Shown here one piece after another: positions 10,499 to 19,891 of a DNA stretch of 64,000 nucleotides. The notes beneath the pieces are model-generated. The model was not told the origin of the DNA, did no database searches, and saw only the letters and a list, made by a program, of their open reading frames with translations. The DNA lies in NCBI GenBank assembly GCA_034190295.1, contig JAXHSW010000007.1:29386-93385 (forward strand). The letters are read 5' to 3'. Both the position numbers and the translations under genes were made by a program. Source of the stretch: Okeania sp034190295. GTDB taxonomy: Bacteria; Cyanobacteriota; Cyanobacteriia; Cyanobacteriales; Microcoleaceae. The first letter of the stretch is position 1; each line of letters starts with the position of its first letter.

Positions 10499-11164
10499 AT
10501 GCTAGAAACTAACATCAAAACTCTACCACTAGAAAATGGCGATCGCCTAACTCGTCCAGAATTTGAGCGACGTTACGCCATAATGTCTGATGTCAAAAAA
10601 GCTGAATTAATAGAAGGAGTTGTATATATGAGTTCTCCGGTACGCATTACCCACGGAACACCTCACGCTCATATTATGGGGTGGTTATTTCTGTATTCAA
10701 TAGCGACTCCAGGTGTTACTCTAGCAGACAATACTACAGTACGCCTTGATGCTGATAACGAAGTACAACCGGATGCTTTATTACGCATCGAAACTGGAGG
10801 CAACTCAATTATTAGTACAGATGGCTATATTGAAGGGGCACCAGAATTTATTGCTGAAGTTGCTAGTAGTAGTGCTTCCTATGACTTAGGAGAAAAATTG
10901 AAAGTTTATCGACGCAACCAAGTACAAGAATATTTAGTCTGGCAAGTTTACGAACAAAAAATTGATTGGTTTCGGTGGCGAGGGGGAAAATATATTAATT
11001 TGCCAATAGATGCAGAGGGTATGATTAAAAGTGAAATTTTTCCCGGTTTATGGTTATCGGTATCTGGTTTAATTTCAGGTAATTTACTAGAAGTACAGTC
11101 GGGGTTGCAAAAAGGTTTAAAAACATCCGAACATCAGGAATTTTTAGCACAGTTAAATAAGTAA
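10499..11164 (+). CDS. Uma2 family endonuclease (DUF820)
   Basis: This 221-residue protein belongs to the very numerous cyanobacterial Uma2 family, which has a PD-(D/E)XK nuclease fold; functions are mostly unknown. Visible signatures are AELIEGVVYMSSP near residues 35-47, EVQPDALL near 88-95 (metal-site Asp), and FIAEVASSSASYDLGEKLKVY near 117-137 with Glu and Lys. An excellent Shine-Dalgarno (AGGAGG, 10487-10492) precedes the ATG at 10499 and fixes the start. It is monocistronic, with simple repeats downstream. Confidence 0.9.
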   Translation: MLETNIKTLPLENGDRLTRPEFERRYAIMSDVKKAELIEGVVYMSSPVRITHGTPHAHIMGWLFLYSIATPGVTLADNTTVRLDADNEVQPDALLRIETGGNSIISTDGYIEGAPEFIAEVASSSASYDLGEKLKVYRRNQVQEYLVWQVYEQKIDWFRWRGGKYINLPIDAEGMIKSEIFPGLWLSVSGLISGNLLEVQSGLQKGLKTSEHQEFLAQLNK

Positions 11165-11342
11165 TAATATATTTGGTTAAATACTTATCATACATTTGGG
11201 GGTGGGGAGTGTGGGGAGTGTGGGAGTAGAGGAGATTGAAGTAATTAACGCAAGATTTTTCCTTCTTCCTTCTTCCTTTTAACTTCTTCCTTCTTCCTTC
11301 TTCCTTTTAACTTCTTCCTTCTTCCTTCTTCCTCATGAACGA
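11165..11342. repeat. CTTCCTT short tandem repeats between convergent genes
   Basis: A GTGGGGAGT run at about 11204-11226 and several CTTCCTT heptamers at 11263-11333 fill the gap between the convergent Uma2 and GGDEF genes. Confidence 0.7.
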
Positions 11343-13202
11343 TCAATAATAAACTTGATTTCTACCAGCATTTTTAGCATTGTATAGAGCAATATCTGCT
11401 GCTTCTAGTAATATTTGAGGATTAGAGTCATTAGAGCAGCAACTATTTGCCACTCCTAAACTACTTGTCACAAACTTACTCACTGGCGAAGCTGTATGGG
11501 GAATTTTTAAAGCTTCAATTTGTGCTCTAATATCTTCTGCAACCTTCAGCGCTCCTTCTATAGGAGTATTTGGCAGTACAACCACAAACTCTTCACCCCC
11601 ATATCTAGCAACAAAATCTCCCGGTCGTTTCACTGCAGCACTAATAGTTTGAGCCACCTGTTGCAAACATTTGTCTCCCTGCTGATGACCGTAAGTATCG
11701 TTGTAAGGCTTAAAATAATCTATATCCACCATAATTATTGACATAGAAGCATTATCCCGTGTCACCCTTTTCCACTCTTGGTCTAGTTTTTCCTCAAAGT
11801 GGCGACGGTTACAAATTCCTGTCAAACCATCAACATAAGCTATTTCTTTTAATTCTTGATTTAGTTTTTCTAAACGATGATAAAGTTGAGCTTGTTGAAT
11901 AGCGATCGCTATCTGAGTTGCCAAGCGTCTCAATAGATCGGTGTCTGAGATTTGCCATTGTCGTTTATGAGTACATTGATGAGCTACTATTAATCCCCAT
12001 GCAGTAGTTTCCGAACCTTGTTTTTCCCCTTCTTCATTAATTAAAATTGGCAATACCATACTTGCTTTGACTTGAAACTGTTTGAGTAGATTGACATGGC
12101 ATTTGTTTATATCTGGGTTTTCAACATCTTCTATTATACTAATATAACCTTGTTTATAGCGCTCTATAATATCTGTATTTGGGAAACATGGATCGTCAAT
12201 AATTTCACCTAAAATTGGATTGCTACCTACTGCTACAGATTCTTTTTCTACGATACCTTTTCCGTCTTCCAAAAAACGATAAATTAAGACGCGATCGCAC
12301 TCCAAAAAAAACCGTACTGACTCTACTGTAGTCTCTAATATTTCATCCAAATTTAAAGATTGATGAATCCGGTCTAGAATAACTCCTAATAAACGCTCTT
12401 TTTCTCTAAGTTCCTCCACAGCTAACTCTGCTTTTTTACGATCTGTAATATCTAGCACTGTACCGAATATGCCTATAGGTTTTGAGTTATTATCTACAAC
12501 TAAAGTAGCCTGAGTATAAATATATCTTAATGTACCATCTGCTTGAATAATTTTATATTCACATTCACAACTTTCTGCCTTTTCTAAGATTAAAATCATA
12601 TTTTTATCCCATAATTGTTGGCTTTCGAGAGTAAACATTTCAACCCATTCTTGATAAGTTGGTTCTCCTCTGTTAGGGTTGAGGCCAAAAATGCGAAAGA
12701 CTTCATCTGACCAAGTTATTTTTTGCGTCTTTAAGTCATATTCCCAGTTCCCTAAATGAGCAATTTTTTGTGCTTCTTGTAGCTTTGCTTTGCTTTCTTT
12801 TAAAGCCTTTAAACTTTGATTTTTCTCAAATGTATAGCGAACTATTCGATTTAATGTAGAACCGTTAATTTCTGATTTATTCAAGTAATCTGTTGCCCCT
12901 TTCTTCATTAAATCCATCTCTAATTCTTGATTTTTTGTATTTGTGAGTAATACAATTGGTGTTTGGCAACCTTGATTAATGGCTGTTTGAAGTATTTTTA
13001 ACCCTTTTGTTTCTCCAAGTTGATAGTCAAGCAAACAAATATCATGTTGATTCTTTTTCATTGCAGTTAATCCTGTTTTATAGGTATTTTCCCAGTCTAG
13101 TAATATTTTTGGTGATTTTACCTGTGACAGTAAGTCATAGATCAGAATAAAATCTTCTTGATTCTCTTCTATTAAAAGGACTTTAATTACACCTTTATTC
13201 AT
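11343..13202 (-). CDS. Response regulator-PAS-cyanobacteriochrome GAF-GGDEF diguanylate cyclase
   Basis: The 619-residue protein reads: receiver domain 1-125 with phospho-acceptor D59 (ICLLDYQLG); PAS/PAC about 146-256 (ends DITDRKKAEL); GAF about 272-443; GGDEF about 455-619. The GAF has the hallmarks of a bilin-binding cyanobacteriochrome of the DXCF class: DDPCF with C339 and the canonical C368-H369 in NKCHVNLLKQFQVKA, followed by AWGLIVAHQC. The cyclase site is intact (RYGGEEF, 535-539) and the product-inhibition site RPGD (526-529) is five residues upstream. It likely converts light and phosphorylation input into c-di-GMP levels. No partner kinase is nearby. Chromophore binding and colour are inference. 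Confidence 0.9.
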   Translation of the reverse strand: MNKGVIKVLLIEENQEDFILIYDLLSQVKSPKILLDWENTYKTGLTAMKKNQHDICLLDYQLGETKGLKILQTAINQGCQTPIVLLTNTKNQELEMDLMKKGATDYLNKSEINGSTLNRIVRYTFEKNQSLKALKESKAKLQEAQKIAHLGNWEYDLKTQKITWSDEVFRIFGLNPNRGEPTYQEWVEMFTLESQQLWDKNMILILEKAESCECEYKIIQADGTLRYIYTQATLVVDNNSKPIGIFGTVLDITDRKKAELAVEELREKERLLGVILDRIHQSLNLDEILETTVESVRFFLECDRVLIYRFLEDGKGIVEKESVAVGSNPILGEIIDDPCFPNTDIIERYKQGYISIIEDVENPDINKCHVNLLKQFQVKASMVLPILINEEGEKQGSETTAWGLIVAHQCTHKRQWQISDTDLLRRLATQIAIAIQQAQLYHRLEKLNQELKEIAYVDGLTGICNRRHFEEKLDQEWKRVTRDNASMSIIMVDIDYFKPYNDTYGHQQGDKCLQQVAQTISAAVKRPGDFVARYGGEEFVVVLPNTPIEGALKVAEDIRAQIEALKIPHTASPVSKFVTSSLGVANSCCSNDSNPQILLEAADIALYNAKNAGRNQVYY

Positions 13203-14382
13203 CGAAAAATTTAGTTTTTACAATAAAATTTATTAAAAAATATGAGTGTTTAAAAATTAATAAAAAATCATATTTTATCTTATCTAAAGGACTGGAAAAG
13301 GTTATAGCTTGAGTTTCAGTGATACCAGTAATACTAATTAAGCAGATTTTTGCGGGAGAAAATCATATTTTCTTGAGGTATTTAATCATTATTGTTTGAC
13401 TTTTGGGGAACTTTACATTTTATATTATCTCCCTTTTTTGTAGTTATTGTGGTGACTTATGAATGAAGTTACTCGTGATTTTTTGATATTAATAATGTGA
13501 GTCATTGAGCTTCGATCGGGTGAGTTAGTCAACTAAGATCGAGTGAAGTAGATGAGTAAACTTTTGCGATCGGCATCACATTCTTCTCTATTTTAAGTAT
13601 TTTTATTTTTTGTTTTTTATTTCATAGGTAGGGTTTGCGTATGGAAAGCCTTTTAGTGGGGGTAGGAAACAGGAGACAGAAAAAAGAAGACAGAAGACAA
13701 GAGAAAACCAACCCTTAACCCCTCCGGTGGAGGGGGAGACAGCTATACTGGAGACAGCTATACTGGAGAAATGGGAATGAGCGAGGAGGTAGGATTCAAC
13801 AATTAATAATTAATAATTACCTCTCCTTGAAAAGAAGAGGGTAAGGATTCCGGAGGAAATGCTTACAGAAGAGGATTGACTAATAATGAAAATTTTTATT
13901 TATTATCCCCTTAAAAGGGGAGGCTTTAAACAATAATTTTTCGGTAAGGGAGTAGGTAGGGACAACGTCAGTATGAATTATTCTATTGTGGTGAATAAAA
14001 AATAAATTATTTAACGAGGAGGAGAAGTAGGAAGACCTATAATTATACTGCGATAATATTCTTCACTTTGGTGCAGTAAAATATCTACACATAATATTCA
14101 ACTATTTACTTTTCTGTTGCAGTTCTTATATTTACTATTTCTATTTCCAAACTGTGAATACATAAATTTAGCTCCAGGCGATCGTCAAAATACTTAATTG
14201 CCGGAAGATAATAAATAAAAGAAAAATTCCTTTATTTAACAGAAATTAGCATCACAGAGATAGAGTATTCAACAATTAATGTAAGCATTCAGCTGTCAGC
14301 CATCAGCCATCAGCTATTACTTTTCGTTTTACATAAAAGCTTTATTTAAAATCCAGAGCGATCGCCAATCGCGTAGGTTGGT
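13203..14382. other. Gene desert, left part, with interspersed repeats
   Basis: I see no credible gene. About 13790-13950 holds a copy of the AATAATTACCTCTCC... element, with the internal CCCCTTAAAAGGGG palindrome and a TTTTTCGGTAA end. Around 14281-14340 is a GTAAGCATTCAGC end of another interspersed family, related to 33780-33930 and 61265-61560. The rest is AT-rich DNA with remnants of GGAGACAGCTATACT tandem copies near 13735-13765. Confidence 0.6.
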
Positions 14383-14654
14383 TTGAGAGAAACGAAACCC
14401 AACATATACAAAGTTGTTTTTGGGTTTGCGAGGGCGTCATCTTACGAAAATTGTTCATGGAGAAAACCTCCTAAGACGACACTTTCACGCAACGCAACAG
14501 ATACATCTTGGTGTTGGGTTTCCTGAAGATCAACCCAACCTACAAATTGCCGAGAATGTCTCACCCTACCTCAACTGTGGTCTACCGAAATGAAAAGTGC
14601 TGTAGTACTTTGGCAGATTTATTGAGTTGGTTGAACAATTGTTGAAGAAGGCAG
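14383..14654 (+). repeat. 272-bp direct repeat, copy 1
   Basis: This block runs from TTGAGAGAAACGAAACC to GAAGAAGGCAG and recurs at 14667-15008. It includes short GGGTTGGG/CCCAACC inverted motifs of the kind found in other cyanobacterial interspersed repeats. It carries no open frame of note. Confidence 0.85.
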
Positions 14655-14666
14655 AAAGAAGGCAGG

Positions 14667-15008
14667 TTGAGAGAAACGAAACCCAACATATACAAAGTTG
14701 TTTTTGGGTTTGCGAGGGCGTCATCTTACGAAAATTGTTCATGGAGAAAACCTCCTAAGACGACACTTTCACGCAACGCAACAGATANNNNNNNNNNNNN
14801 NNNNNNNNNNNNNNNNNNNNNNNNNNNNNNNNNNNNNNNNNNNNNNNNNNNNNNNNNNNNNNNNNNNNNNNNNNNNNNNNNNNNNNNCCCAACCTACAAA
14901 TTGCCGAGAATGTCTCACCCTACCTCAACTGTGGTCTACCGAAATGAAAAGTGCTGTAGTACTTTGGCAGATTTATTGAGTTGGTTGAACAATTGTTGAA
15001 GAAGGCAG
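14667..15008 (+). repeat. 272-bp direct repeat, copy 2, containing a 100-N gap (14788-14887)
   Basis: The sequence on both sides of the gap matches copy 1 base for base as far as I can read. In copy 1 the missing segment is only 30 bp, so the 100 N are a placeholder and the true gap is probably about 30 bp. Open frames that cross the N block are artefacts. Confidence 0.85.
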
Positions 15009-15620
15009 CGGGAGCTGAAGGCGGAAGGGAAAATTGTATGGGGATAGTCTTCGACAAGCCGCTCCGCGTCTACGCGGACCCAAACAATTTTAAGCACCGC
15101 GGGTGACGGTGGGGTATTAAACCCATAAGAGAAAAGATAAATAAAAGAAATATTCCTTCATTTAACAGAAATTAGCATCAGAGAGATAGAGTATTCAACA
15201 ATTAATAATTAATAATTAACAATTAATAATGAATAATTAACAATTACCTCTCCTTGAAAACGGATAGGATTGATTAATCATAAAAAAATTTATTTATTAT
15301 CCCCTTAAAAGGGGAGACTTTAAACCACAATTGATCGGTAAGCAATGACAATTAAATCATTTGATATGATAATAAAGCCTAACTAAATTAGGATTATTAA
15401 TAGATACCATTAAATAGATAATGCACAATATTATAATATGCAAAATAACAATTTATGATTGGATATGTATTATAGCAGTCGAAGCAAAAGGCGCGGACAT
15501 GAATAGAAGCAGCAAACCCTTTTGTATTCGCCTATTGCCTATTGCCTGTTACCTTGCGCGTAGCGCTATAATATCCAAGTTTAATAATCGCCCAGAACTA
15601 ACTACCCAAACATTATTTAA
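15009..15620. repeat. Gene desert, right part, with another AATAATTACCTCTCC element
   Basis: About 15197-15347 is a second copy of the element seen at 13790-13950, including the CCCCTTAAAAGGGG palindrome. A small TTGCGCGTAGCGCTATAA palindromic motif lies near 15554 and also near 2551. A 73-codon frame at 15421-15642 overlaps the end of the Crp-like gene and runs through the palindrome; I do not regard it as a gene. Confidence 0.55.
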
Positions 15621-16382
15621 CTATTGTGACTGTTCAGACTGAGTTGGCAAACAGATCAGATTATCATTCTGGATAAATATTAAGCCTTGCTGACGTAATT
15701 TACCCATTAGACGAGTCACAGTTACGCGGGTTGAACCAATAGCACTGCCAATTTGAGCATGGGTCAAAGGCCAAGGCAAATAATAACCACTGGTTACTTC
15801 TGGTTTGTCCTGGGCGATCCATGGTTCTCCATATTCTTCAATTAATAGCGTCAGAAATCCGAATAATCTGTCAATAGTGCGACGTTGACCTAAAGTACTT
15901 AGCCACAGAAGCTTCCGTTGATGTTGGTATCTAAAAGCATCTAGGACTTCTCTGCGAAAATGGGGCCAATTATCTAGGTCATGCCAATACATCCAAAGCA
16001 CAGTTGTTTGATCTGCATGAGCATAAGCTTGAAGTGTAAATGGTGACTGAGCTATTAGTTCAAATGGTTGACCGGCACCGACAAATCCGAGGAAAGCTTC
16101 GTCTGAAATATCACTCGTTTTTGACTTACTAGATTTATTGCGACTGGCACTAATGTGGGCATTACCTACTAAACGAATTGACCCTTTTTGTACTAGATAC
16201 AGCAAACCTGGACGCGCAGGAATACGTTCATCTTTGCTAAAAGCTCTGCTACGGTAATGTTCTTCTGCCCAATCTATGATTAGTTGCCAAGTCAGAAATG
16301 GCCTACTGGTAGGTGCAGAGGTGCTGGTAGGTTGCATATTCAGTGACATTTCTGGTAGTTCTTGATGTGATGATAGTTGCAT
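15621..16382 (-). CDS. Crp/Fnr family transcriptional regulator (NtcA-related)
   Basis: The 253-residue protein has an N-terminal effector-domain region (about 30-150, with GLLYLVQKGSIRLVGNAH) and a C-terminal winged helix (about 175-245). Its recognition stretch, LTHAQIGSAIGSTRVTVTRLMGKL, is very close to the NtcA helix-turn-helix, so a similar DNA site (GTA-N8-TAC type) is plausible. A serine/lysine-rich insert (about 82-95) interrupts the beta-roll, and the usual cAMP-binding arginine is not evident. It is divergent from the DALR-domain gene across 308 bp and may regulate it and itself. It is not NtcA proper: it is longer and has an extended N-terminus. Confidence 0.85.
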   Translation of the reverse strand: MQLSSHQELPEMSLNMQPTSTSAPTSRPFLTWQLIIDWAEEHYRSRAFSKDERIPARPGLLYLVQKGSIRLVGNAHISASRNKSSKSKTSDISDEAFLGFVGAGQPFELIAQSPFTLQAYAHADQTTVLWMYWHDLDNWPHFRREVLDAFRYQHQRKLLWLSTLGQRRTIDRLFGFLTLLIEEYGEPWIAQDKPEVTSGYYLPWPLTHAQIGSAIGSTRVTVTRLMGKLRQQGLIFIQNDNLICLPTQSEQSQ

Positions 16383-16690
16383 TGGTACTCTGTTGTAGTA
16401 ATAATTGGCCTTAAGTTCAAATCATTTTGGTAAAAGGAATAGAAGCAGATTTTTATCTGTCTGCTTATACCAGTTTTATCCTTAGTTTCAGTGTAGCAAA
16501 AAACACATCAAATTCGGAATATTCAAGATAAATTTTATTTGAGGTGGTAATAATATTGACAAAATCATCACTTAAGTGTTTTTTTATACAAACCGTACAA
16601 AGAGCTATAAATTTATACCAGGAGCAATTGAAATTGTCTTGCAGGTATGAAAATACATTACAAGTTTGGGAAAAGAAGGAAGAAATTCCC

Positions 16691-17554
16691 ATGAATCAAA
16701 CTATAAATAATGGGGCAATTGTATACAAGTCAGCGATCGCTCTGAAGTTAGCTTCGGTTTGCCAACAACCAGCTATATATATTGCGACTGAGTTAGTTAA
16801 ATGTTGTAGGGAAATAGTCAATACTGATACTAGGAAATATACAGATTTTTTTGATATTGAGGTAATTTCATCTGGGATAATTTACTTTTATTTAACTGAT
16901 TTGAGTATCGCTAATTGGTTAGATTATCTAACTTCTTTTCCCCTGATTTTTGAGCAACAAGAATTACAGGTTGGTGTTGAGTTTAACGAAGTCAGAAGTT
17001 GTTTTTGTAAGGGGGATTTGAGCAAGTCTCCAAAAATATTTCGCCAATCAAAGCGGGGTTTTAGACCTAATTACTTTGATAAATCTTTAGAAAGCACAGA
17101 TTTGTTTCCAATTCAGTATAGTCATGCTCGTTGTTGTTCGTTATTGCGGATGGGTATGCGCGATCGCCTGATTAATCTTGCTCCTACGGGTGCAGATACC
17201 AGCGGTCAATTTTTGCTGTTCCAAATTTCTCAACCTATATCTTGGCAACAACCGAATGGGCAATTACAATTTTCACATAATTCTGAATATCAATTAATTG
17301 CTCAAATTGCTTCGACTCTGGATCGTATATATTGTGTTTCTAGCAGCAAAAAATCTATAAATTGGCAAAAAGTAGCTGATGTTATGAGTGTAGCTTTTCA
17401 AAATTTTTACAGTGATTGTCGTATTTGGGGTGAGGTGAAGGTGAAAAGACCGAAGTTAGCGCAAGCTAGATTAGGTTTGGCTTTGCTTACTCAGTCTATA
17501 CTTAGATTTTTATTAGAAGAAAGGTTAGGTGAGGAAGCACCTGTGGAGCTTTAA
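16691..17554 (+). CDS. ArgRS-like DALR anticodon-binding domain protein with in-frame repeat
   Basis: This 287-residue protein resembles arginyl-tRNA synthetase without its catalytic core. The N-terminus looks like the ArgRS additional domain (YKSAIALKLA...ATELVK, FDIEVISSGIIYFYL), and the C-terminus like the DALR anticodon-binding domain (IQYSHARCCSLLRMGMRDRL near residues 143-165). Such proteins are conserved in cyanobacteria with unknown role. Residues 99-131 (bases 16985-17083) are encoded by a copy of a palindromic repeat found elsewhere in this window as noncoding DNA. I chose ATG 16691 because the conserved region begins there and a purine-rich AGAAGGAAG precedes it; a GTG at 16544 would add 49 unlike residues. 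Confidence 0.75.
   Translation: MNQTINNGAIVYKSAIALKLASVCQQPAIYIATELVKCCREIVNTDTRKYTDFFDIEVISSGIIYFYLTDLSIANWLDYLTSFPLIFEQQELQVGVEFNEVRSCFCKGDLSKSPKIFRQSKRGFRPNYFDKSLESTDLFPIQYSHARCCSLLRMGMRDRLINLAPTGADTSGQFLLFQISQPISWQQPNGQLQFSHNSEYQLIAQIASTLDRIYCVSSSKKSINWQKVADVMSVAFQNFYSDCRIWGEVKVKRPKLAQARLGLALLTQSILRFLLEERLGEEAPVEL
16985..17083 (+). repeat. Palindromic repeat copy inside a coding sequence (residues 99-131)
   Basis: The 99 bp run from AACGAAGTCAGAAGTT through GGGGATTTGAGCAAG and CCAAAAATATTTCGCC to TTTGATAAA. They match, with about ten differences, the intergenic repeats at about 32006-32088 and 40629-40750 on the plus strand and, inverted, at 37870-38022, 58277-58420, 58688-58823 and 59086-59237. 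Its frame here is open and the length is a multiple of three. Confidence 0.85.
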
Positions 17555-17560
17555 TTTGGT

Positions 17561-17649
17561 CAGGACTTACGCAAATTGACTTTTAGATCGCCATCTGTAG
17601 GGGCGAATATTCGCCCTTGCTATATGTAGAGTCCCTGCGTAAGTCCCTG
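17561..17649. repeat. 89-bp foldback element with CAGGACTTACGCA / TGCGTAAGTCCCTG ends
   Basis: Terminal inverted repeats enclose an inner palindrome (GGGGCGAATATTCGCCC). Related copies are at 32354-32438 and 63342-63427. It occupies almost the whole gap between the DALR and DCC genes. Confidence 0.85.
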
Positions 17650-17693
17650 TTGGTGTTACAATTTTGATTGTATTTAAAATAAAACTAAGACGT

Positions 17694-18104
17694 ATGGGTT
17701 ATATTGTAATTTATGACGGCAAGTGCAATTTATGTGTAACTTTGGTGCAGGTATTGGAAAGTATAGATAAAGGTGAGCTATTTGAATATATTCCTATGCA
17801 AGATTTAGAAAAACTCAATCAATTTGGTATTACTGCTCAAGATTGCGAAATGGGTATGATTTTAATTGATGGTAATGCACCGGAACGTCGATGGCAAGGT
17901 AGTGATGCAGCGGAAGAAATAGGGCGACTTTTGCCTGTGGGGGATGTGTTTGTGGCAGCATATCGGGGTTTACCAGGAGCAAAATGGATGGGCGATCGCT
18001 TTTATGAACAGATTCGAGATAATCGTTATACAATATTTGGTAAGCGTTCTACTACTTATAATTCACCTTATCCGTTTGGTTGTAAAGCTTCTTTCTCTGA
18101 GTAG
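17694..18104 (+). CDS. DCC family thiol-disulfide oxidoreductase (DUF393)
   Basis: The protein starts with the signature of the family, YDGKCNLC (residues 5-12), giving a CxxC redox pair at the end of the first strand of a thioredoxin-like fold; substrates are unknown. A second conserved part, YRGLPGAKWMGDRFYEQIRDNRY (with spacing usual for the family), lies at about 89-112. I chose ATG 17694 (136 aa) because the fold begins immediately there; an upstream ATG/ATT-type start would add ten residues of AT-rich sequence. No operon partner is evident, since a foldback element separates it from the upstream gene. Confidence 0.88.
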   Translation: MGYIVIYDGKCNLCVTLVQVLESIDKGELFEYIPMQDLEKLNQFGITAQDCEMGMILIDGNAPERRWQGSDAAEEIGRLLPVGDVFVAAYRGLPGAKWMGDRFYEQIRDNRYTIFGKRSTTYNSPYPFGCKASFSE

Positions 18105-18842
18105 AAAAAAGTGAGTTTGCCAGACGGAGTCCTTACAGCAGTTTTCTAGTTGATGAGGTACAAAGTTTTATTGCTTTAGGCAACAGCTCATCTGGCAACA
18201 GCTCATCTGGCAACAGCTCCGGAAGGGAATATAGGAATAAATAGTCTGATAGCTGTACCTCACTATCCTCAAAAGTGCTGTAAGTTAAAACATAAAAGTA
18301 GAGCGGGAAGGTTTTTCATGCTATGAGTGCTAGTCCAAAAAATAAATCTGACAACTATTGACAATAATTTTATGTCTTTGCTATACTTAGCAAGATAGAA
18401 TAGGATATTAGTATCTATGTTCTGTTGTTGGCTGCTGTCTCATCGGTGGTAGACATATATACTCACTCGTATATCTCAATTTGTAATTAATCTTTAGTAC
18501 AGGTAGCTGTTTGTAAGTAGGTAGTTTAGGGGACTAAATGCTTATAAGCATCTAGGTTTACTAGAGATTAGCTACAAGTCGAGATACACGAGTCAGTATA
18601 TATATCTACCATTGATGAGACATTAGCTGAAGCTAGTACCACTTATATAGTGTCTATTTAGTTGAAGTAATGCTCATTTTATGAAATTCCCTGTAGAAAA
18701 ATATCCCAATATTATTAGTGAGTCAAAAGTGACATTAGTTGTCACTATTAACTCCTATTTTTTGGGAAGCTTCTATCAAGATAAAGGAGTTTTTTTGAGT
18801 AACTCACTATTTCACTATTAGTGATAGATATCTGATGTTCCG
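18105..18842. repeat. Spacer with a long imperfect hairpin (18436-18622)
   Basis: The left arm starts TGTCTCATCGGTGGTAGA and the right arm ends TCTACCATTGATGAGACA. The arms can be aligned over about 80 bases with a few mismatches, the left arm having ~31 extra bases before the centre ATGCTTATAAGCAT (18538-18551). Near 18182-18215 there is a triplicated CATCTGGCAACAGCT unit. No gene is seen. Confidence 0.75.
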
Positions 18843-18878
18843 ATGCTGTTGTGTAAACTAAGTTTCAGGAACAAAAAA

Positions 18879-19343
18879 ATGAAAAGTAAAGTTCTCTCTA
18901 TCTCATTATATTGGGATTATCAAAACGTTCGTATTAATAATAGTTTCAATCCTTATCTTGCGCGATATTTTCAAACTTTTGCCAACTTACACGGTAGCTT
19001 ATCTAGCCAAAGAGTATATAGCAATTGGCGAGAGGAAAATCAAAGTAATGAACAACGTTTATACGAACTAGGTTTTGACTGTATTGACATTCCGACAACA
19101 GAAAAACAGAGTGTCGATCGAAAATTAATAGCTGACTGTGAAAGAGAACTTAATTCTATTCCATCTACTGACATCTTAATTTTAATTACTGGAGATGGAG
19201 ACTATAAAAATCTTGTTCGTCAATGGCAAGCTAAAGGTAAAAAAGTCATCATTTTTGCCAATTCAAATAATGCCAATCAAAAATTACTTAGTCTTGCTGA
19301 CAAACATTATTTTGTAGATCAAAAGCTACCCGAATTATTTTAA
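18879..19343 (+). CDS. NYN domain protein (PIN-like ribonuclease fold, LabA/DUF88 type)
   Basis: NYN domains have a PIN-like nuclease fold and are predicted metal-dependent RNases. In this 154-residue protein the acidic site residues are visible: SLYWDYQNVR near residues 8-17, VDRKLIADC near 77-85 and the classic ITGDGDYKNLV near 103-113, followed by KVIIFA. The first ATG in frame is at 18843, but ATG 18879, after an AGGAACAAAAAA stretch, gives the usual start just before the first strand. It is the first of four predicted ribonuclease genes on this strand (to 23142). In LabA-type proteins of cyanobacteria a regulatory role has been described; here the partner is unknown. Confidence 0.88.
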   Translation: MKSKVLSISLYWDYQNVRINNSFNPYLARYFQTFANLHGSLSSQRVYSNWREENQSNEQRLYELGFDCIDIPTTEKQSVDRKLIADCERELNSIPSTDILILITGDGDYKNLVRQWQAKGKKVIIFANSNNANQKLLSLADKHYFVDQKLPELF

Positions 19344-19891
19344 GTAAAAACCAGGCTTATACAAATGGCATAATTAGGATTTACCATTTAATTTGGCGAA
19401 ATTTGTAAATCAACTTGAGAGAGGTTATGATTCCATAAAATATACTATTTAATTGTTTGAAGTACAATAATAGTCCTGGTAATAGTCTTTATCCTCCTGG
19501 TTGGGAACAGGGAAAATGTTTTTAGGTAAAGCCTAAATATAGAAACCCAGTTTCTTTTCTATCTTAAAAAGGGAAATGAACTGGGTTTTCGATAAAACTT
19601 ACCTGTTTATTATGTTTATAGTTCAAATTTAATTAAGTACTATTAACCAAAGATTAGTCTAGACAATTAAAAAAATTAGTTGATATAATTTTATCAAAAA
19701 TGTAGGAGTAGACTTGACCAAAAAATGAGGTCTCAAGCCTCCCCTTGGCTGCGCCGCGAGCTACCGCTCTACAAGGGGATGAAAAAAAAATAAACTTCAA
19801 TATTTCAAGCCTCTGACTTTCCTAGGTCATGCTGCGCAAACAGGCAAGAGGTACTGATAACTGATAACTGATAACTGATAACTGAAATGAC
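19344..19891. repeat. Spacer with hairpin and a GTCAT-abutting repeat ending at the next start codon
   Basis: AACCCAGTTTC at about 19549 and GAACTGGGTT at about 19576 form a hairpin downstream of the NYN gene. Positions 19717-19886 are a full copy of the repeat that begins ACCAAAAAATGAGGTCT, has a CTCCCCTTGG...CAAGGGGATG inverted pair, and ends in four CTGATAA units plus CTGAA. Its end touches ATGAC (19887-19891), which in turn touches the ATG of the HEPN-RNase III gene. Confidence 0.8.

Noticed and set aside
14667..14999. Frames crossing the N block at 14788
   Set aside because: They depend on translating N as X; the flanks are a noncoding direct repeat.
15421..15642. 73-codon frame
   Set aside because: It runs through a palindromic repeat and overlaps the end of the Crp-like gene, with no ribosome site or recognisable sequence.
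15621..16382. Calling the Crp/Fnr gene ntcA
   Set aside because: The helix-turn-helix is NtcA-like, but the protein is longer, has a different N-terminus and an inserted Ser/Lys-rich stretch.
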